The notes beneath the pieces were generated by a model, which had not been told where the DNA came from, made no database searches, and saw nothing but the letters and a program-made list of their open reading frames with translations. Shown piece after piece: positions 21,365 to 26,245 of a stretch of DNA of 26,245 nt. The stretch is from Plicaturopsis crispa FD-325 SS-3 (Eukaryota; Basidiomycota; Agaricomycetes; Amylocorticiales; Amylocorticiaceae): contig KN832554.1 of assembly GCA_000827205.1 (NCBI GenBank), positions 3,078,421 to 3,104,665 of the forward strand, in the 5' to 3' direction. The translations under genes and the position numbers were made by a program. Numbering within the stretch: the stretch's first letter is position 1; each line of letters begins with the position of its first letter.

Positions 21365-21914
21365 TCCTGAACGAACGGAGGGGGTACTCGGACCTAGCAG
21401 GACTTGAGATTAGATACTGAGGCGTGCGTCGTGGGTTCAAGGCAGAGGAGGTAACACAGCCATGGAAGTTCAGGATAGGAAGTTGAGTCGTTGATACGCC
21501 GGCAGGGTTGCAACAAGCCTCGAGGTGTAAACGGTATGGAAACATGGGAAATTGACACCAGCCGTTAACCCCTTATTGAGCAACTCGCATCAGCCTGATT
21601 CCACCGGGCAACATTACCTGCCATATGACATCAGGAAAACAGGGAGAAATCTGCAACGACGTTGCGAACAGGTTATAATTGCCACAATGCCCGCAATCCA
21701 GAAAATATTATGAGGGGTGTTGTAATGTAATTATGAATAGTTATACACTTTCGACGTGTTATGCAATGTACTGTAGAATTTCCCTGCATTAGCATTTCCC
21801 CGCAATGTTTTGCTCGAATAGTAAGGCGGTGAATTAATGCGACAGGTTCGAGACAGCTCGCAATATTATATCTGATTGACAAGAGTACATTAGTGATAAA
21901 TATGTATCATTCTC
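21365..21914. promoter_or_regulatory. Upstream region of the GAR-domain gene
   Basis: The first 200 bases before the start are of mixed composition and probably hold the 5' untranslated region and core promoter. From about 21650 the sequence turns AT-rich with recurring GCAATATT and GCAATGT words. No specific element is assigned. Confidence 0.35.
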
Positions 21915-23056
21915 CAGGACCCTCAGTAAAAACGAGAAGTCGCGAGTTAGTCACGATTAGGCGGTCCATGACTTTATCATACATTTTTGCCCATTTTTTT
22001 TCATTTTCACGACTTTTAAAGTCACGGTCAAGTCATGGAAAAGTCAAGCACAAGCTAAGCGATCGGTTACGCGTATATGATCGACACACCCTGGTCATGT
22101 AAAAGTCTTACAATAGTCGCGTTGTAGTCATGTCAAAAATCAATTATATTCTGTATACTAGGTTACTACAATACTACATAGGAAACTACAAGATATAGTG
22201 ATTGCGAACGAAATCATAGAGGGAGGCCTACACGCGATAGAGAGGGCCGTGATTAGGTGACTGCACTTGATTGCTGCCTTTAGGTTGCCTATCAGCGCGA
22301 AAGAAAACTCGTTAGCGTGCAAACTTACGCGACATGGGCAGAAGGAACTTATGCTCACCTGGGGCGTCAACAGGCAGTGGACGCGAAAAACACTGACACG
22401 AGACCTGCACGCCGTGAAGAATGGATCAGTACGTGATATTTGCGACGAGTTGGGTGCCTACACACCGTCCAGCCGCGTCGTCGCGGCCCAAAACCGGTTT
22501 TGATGTCCTAGTCGTCGAGCCTAATTCAGTTGCTATCTAGCTAGAACGAGATGGAGGGCGTACGCATGCGTCTACTCGCGAGCGTCAACATCTCGTGGCC
22601 TCCTTCGGACGACATCGGTAGAGCTTGGGGCCCACACCTGCTGCTGGCAGCTGCGAAAACAGTCGAGATTGTAGGGGCGGGAAGGAGACACGAGGCAGTG
22701 TTAGTTCACAGAGAGGATAGCGACAACAGGACATAGCGACTCGGACAGCGACGTGTAGGGCGGAGGAGAAGAAAGCGAGAAGGGCGGGCGCGCTGCAATT
22801 CGAGTTGTTGCTCGTGGGAAACTGGACTTAGGGAAATTTGTAGCATCCGTGTGGAGAGATCCGTGTGCTAGAAACCTACTCGGCCCTCCAGAAGGCTTGA
22901 CTTACAGCCAGTGGAGGAGGGAATCTGGCTGCTTGACTTTTGCATGACTAGATTTTGATGCACAATCCAATCTCTTACATTTTCGCTACATTTTCGCGAC
23001 TTTGCCGTGACATTTCTATGACTTACGTGACTATTCGTTTTTACTGAGCAGGACCC
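21915..23056. mobile_element. Non-autonomous hAT-like DNA transposon, about 1.1 kb
   Basis: Inverted ends are visible: TCAGTAAAAACGAGAAGTCG from 21923 and the complementary CGTTTTTACTGAG ending at 23048. Both are flanked by the identical 8-bp direct repeat CAGGACCC (21915-21922 and 23049-23056). An 8-bp target duplication is the mark of hAT elements. Inner inverted segments also match (about 19 of 23 bases, around 22030-22052 and 22935-22957). Both subterminal regions are dense in GTCACG, GTCATG and CATGAC words, like the subterminal transposase-binding motifs of hAT elements. No transposase frame is present, so it would depend on an autonomous relative. The intact target duplication suggests a fairly recent insertion. 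Confidence 0.8.
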
Positions 23057-23417
23057 CCGACCTGCACTCAGATCACAGTGAAGGATAGTAAAGAAATCAT
23101 ATTGGTCTATGTAAATACATGTCAATGCCACAGAACCGACCCGCCCGAAACCATTGCCCCCATGTGTCGGTTCAGCGCAACGTCCGAAGATCAACCTGGA
23201 CGAGATTGACTGTACGAGACGCGATGACTCCGAGAAAGCCCAGGCCGAGGCTTGTACGCCAGGGCTTGAAACGGCCGCGACCGGATCCTGCTCGTCGATG
23301 GCGCCCAGAACTTGCGCGTGATCTTGAGACTTGAGCTCGACGTGCCTATGTGTTCGGGGTAGAAAAAGCGAAATCCATCCAGATCCGTCGTAGTTCTTGC
23401 GCGCCGCACCGACCAGC

Positions 23418-23453
23418 GTTGACTAGGGACGTTGACTAGGGACGTTGACTAGG
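23418..23453. repeat. 13-bp tandem repeat, 2.8 copies
   Basis: GTTGACTAGGGAC occurs at 23418-23430 and 23431-23443 exactly, with a partial third copy at 23444-23453. Confidence 0.9.
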
Positions 23454-24824
23454 AGGGAGCAAACGCCGTACCGGGGCCTTGCAGTGATCGCAGTGCCAGT
23501 GTGCTTCAAGCGCTCGGCCGTCATATAGTGCGATCCGTTCGCGTATAGTCTTGGAGTCTTCGAAAGGTTCGTCGCGTCAGATGTGGTTGTGGGCGGAAAA
23601 TTAGGAGTCGACGAGGGCTTACCAGACCAGTACGCAGCGTCTGCTTTATACGCTGGCGCATCGAGGTTCAGGCAGATCATTAAGCCAGTCGAGACAGGGA
23701 GCTAGACGATAGGGAAAACGTCATCGAGACGGAGAGACGGAGTCCGGACATCGTCCGACTCCCGGGTTTCGACCTGGGCCCAGTGATCGCTCGAGTCCAA
23801 GTCCGTCCGGCCCTTTTGAACGTCGACGTGCTGCTCAAATGTTGGGCAAACTGCCACAGATGTCGTTAGCTAGTACACTCTCGGTGTGAATGATCTGTTG
23901 ACGCACCTCGGCAAGTAGATGTGCTTCGACTCTCGATCAGGCTCCGAGGTGGGCGTGCTGGTGTGCTCGGGATTGTACGGCGTTCGCAATACATGTTAAT
24001 ATTCCTGTGTCGTTGCAAGGGGTATATAAAGGCTGGTAATGTTATGCAGAGATTGTTAACAGCGAATAATATTTGACAAGACCACAACGAGACTGAAATA
24101 TTGAGAGGTCATTGCAACTCGTCCTAACTCGTCGCAACGCGCTGTAAATATTGCCACGTTTGCCAACGCCCCTAACAAGTTATACATTTTCCCGTGTTTT
24201 CCTGATGATCCAGCCCGACTCGGTAAGATCGCGCAGACGTTGCCGCTGCTTGCGTGCAGCCAGTTGAGTGGCGGCGGTGCTGCAGTACTACTCACCGTGT
24301 TCTACTAGGATTTCCATCTACACTGTGATACACTCCAGAGTATCTGCAGACGCACATAGCCATGGGCCATCAGGGATTTGGGTACATTGTCGTATAGCTA
24401 TATAAACCCCTTATATAGCCAGCAATAAGCAGAAAATCCATAATATCCTGAACCGGCGGTACACCACCTTATAAAGAACCTCCGAAAAAGCCAATTGGTC
24501 CAATAGTTGGGGATATTCCCAAATGCCAGCGATATTTTGCATATTGCAAAGCTTTGCAGTTGGTACAATTTTTGTAGCCTACCTGCAACAGCGAAAAATA
24601 ATGATTCGAGCTCGGGCTGATTTTGGGGCGGAAATTGAGAGCATTGCTAGCTCTCAAGGGACATAACAGAGGGTGAACTAGATATATTGCATCGTACTAA
24701 TACATGGGAAGTATCTAAACGAAACAGGATGCCGAACATACGGGATGGTGGGGGCACTCGTACGACCGGTACGCACCGCTACTACGAACGCTAGACTGCC
24801 AACCAGGGAGGATCCGAGTCGTAC

Positions 24825-24864
24825 GGCCAGCCGAGCATAGTGTGGGCCAGCCGAGCATAGTGTG
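24825..24864. repeat. Perfect 20-bp tandem duplication
   Basis: GGCCAGCCGAGCATAGTGTG is present twice head-to-tail, at 24825-24844 and 24845-24864, with no mismatch, which suggests recent slippage. Confidence 0.92.
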
Positions 24865-25222
24865 GGAAGACTTGCTGTTAGTGCGCCGACGTGCACACGG
24901 GGGAGTTCCATGCCAAAAAGAACGCTCCGAATGCCAGCGAAGGTCGGTCGCAAAGACGAGTGCATATTGGTGCTTGACCGGCGACAGGCCAAGTCCCGAC
25001 TCGATGTCGGTGTACGAGCCGCCCATCGTCCGGTTGGATCTTCACGAGGCGTTCGCGCCAGGCCATAGAGTTGCTTTCGGAGAAAGCCCAGGGACATAAA
25101 ATTTGCCGACGGCGGTGTGGACTTGAAGCCAACATAGAGTGCGGGACGCCGCCCTAGTCCATCGCGCATAAGCCTCCGTCATGTTCCCTGGAAGGTGCTG
25201 ATCGCGCTCGGTACGGGAGGTG

Positions 25223-25370
25223 GTCTTGCAGGGTGAACTTGAATCCATGAGCGGGACTCGTCGTCGTCGTCTTCGTCTTCGTCGTCTTGCAGGGTGAGCT
25301 TGAGGCCATGAGCGGGACTGACGACACGCCGTCGCCGTCGCCGTCGCCTTCGTTGTCGTCTTGATGTGCG
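25223..25370. repeat. Tandem duplication with GTC/CTT trinucleotide tracts
   Basis: A 36-bp segment beginning GTCTTGCAGGGTGA occurs at 25223-25258 and again, with three differences, at 25284-25319, a spacing of 61 bp. Between and after the copies lie imperfect trinucleotide tracts (GTCGTCGTC, CTTCGTCTTC and CGTCGCCGTCGCC). Confidence 0.85.
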
Positions 25371-26245
25371 CGTATATGGGATGCAAAATGCGTAAAGTGG
25401 TGGCAGGTGGAAGAGAGAATAGGTGCGCCCAGAAGTCGACGACAATTTGACGTGGCGAAAACGAGAGCCACCGGATAAATACGACCACACAAAGGACTTA
25501 AGAGAAAATTCTTCGTGAAGGGAATCACAATACAGATATAATGATTGTGAGCGCTCTGCAGTACGTTGCATAGCCCTCGTAATAATGCGGCATATTCTCA
25601 ATCCGCGAAAAATTTTCATCGTGTATACATGCTACGTGCAAATATTGTAACACGATTGTAGCGCATTCCGAAAGTCGCCAGAAGATTACAAGGCAACGAA
25701 TTTATTTCATAACATTGCCAAAACCTACAGGACCATAGCGGGTTTCTCCTGAATCCCTGATGGGAGCGAACCGATTCACCCAACGGAGTCGTAGTCTAGA
25801 CTGGTGACCACTCTGGATAATGAGCAAGCGTCGATATCCAGACTGGCCGAACTGGGTTTAAATTTGGCAGGGGGCAAAAGATTCCCTTTCGTAGCTTATC
25901 TCGAAAACTGACCTGCCCTTTACTGGCCACGTGATTCCAACGCGTGTCAATTGTCGTCGAGGCAGCAGTAATGTGTAGCACCATAAGTTTGCAACGGGTT
26001 GTTTCTGACATATGAAAATTCACATACATCTAAGTTAAGCCTTTATCTTTGACATTTCGCATAGCTTGCACCTTAGAAAATGAGCCCCCGCTCTCTATGC
26101 CCGTACACTTTCGAGAGAGGCAGGTGTATTTTCGGATCTCGGATGTAGCCGAGACGCGCGCAAATGACGGATGCATCGCGACTCGCAACATTTCCGCCTC
26201 TCTCTTGGTTGTCTCTCCATCGTGACTATGAATATTCACCCGCAT

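Larger units (their letters stand above)
23057..26245. other. Gene-poor right flank with small repeats
   Basis: No gene is recognised. Short open frames on both strands do not join into a credible spliced gene and resemble no family I know. The stretch alternates GC-rich (23200-23850, 24750-25350) and AT-rich (24000-24650, 25500-25750) blocks, with several tandem duplications listed separately. It is probably repeat-derived or eroded sequence. Confidence 0.45.

Noticed and set aside
23740-23800. Stem-loop-like GC segment considered as a tRNA
   Set aside because: No acceptor stem, anticodon arm or GTTCRANYC-type T-loop in the right spacing.
24678-25619. Several minus-strand open frames of 100-160 codons
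   Set aside because: They overlap each other in different frames, contain translated trinucleotide repeats (poly-Arg, Thr/Lys) and match no family known to me. Composition explains them.
26030-26245. Minus-strand frame running off the right edge
   Set aside because: It may be part of a gene outside the window, but 71 residues with no recognised motif are not enough to call it.

Overview
The window looks like nuclear DNA of a filamentous basidiomycete, most likely an Agaricomycete. The reasons are densely spaced genes on both strands, many short GT-AG introns (about 46-97 nt, often with CTAAC/CTGAC-like branch sites), an F-box/LRR gene of the type abundant in mushrooms, and multi-exon genes whose products read as fungal families. 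No rRNA, tRNA, CRISPR array or bacterial-style operon was seen. All gene models were spliced by eye; for each, the exon lengths sum to a whole number of codons.

Left part (1-5691): an AT-rich, gene-poor stretch (1-2486) holds a 276-bp foldback MITE with a 19-bp perfect terminal inverted repeat. Two minus-strand genes follow: an F-box-like/LRR protein (500 aa, 2 exons) and an unrecognised 305-aa protein in 8 exons, one of them only 21 nt.

Middle (5692-15409): a 1.5-kb intergenic stretch leads to a plus-strand gene for a 998-aa, mostly disordered protein with a C-terminal CUE/UBA-like helical segment. Tail-to-tail with it lies a minus-strand gene that I recognise as HEI10/CCNB1IP1, the RING E3 ligase of meiotic crossover sites. 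It has 14 exons for only 349 aa, including exons of 7, 13, 18 and 25 nt. Head-to-head with HEI10, across about 690 bp, is an mpaB-like (DUF2236, ER-bound oxygenase) gene of 8 exons.

Right part (15410-26245): a 6-exon minus-strand gene encodes a 1,894-aa cytoskeletal protein with a long Glu/Arg/Leu coiled coil, built from 15-bp units and a 120-bp higher-order duplication, and a split GAR (Gas2) microtubule-binding domain near the C-terminus. The last 4.9 kb appears to hold no genes. It contains a 1.1-kb non-autonomous hAT-like element with an 8-bp target duplication, plus several small tandem repeats.

The genes do not form an obvious pathway. Two act on chromosomes or microtubules (HEI10 and the GAR protein), and the rest look like ordinary neighbours. 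The most unusual signals are the micro-exon-rich HEI10 gene, the coiled-coil repeat expansion and the two mobile elements.
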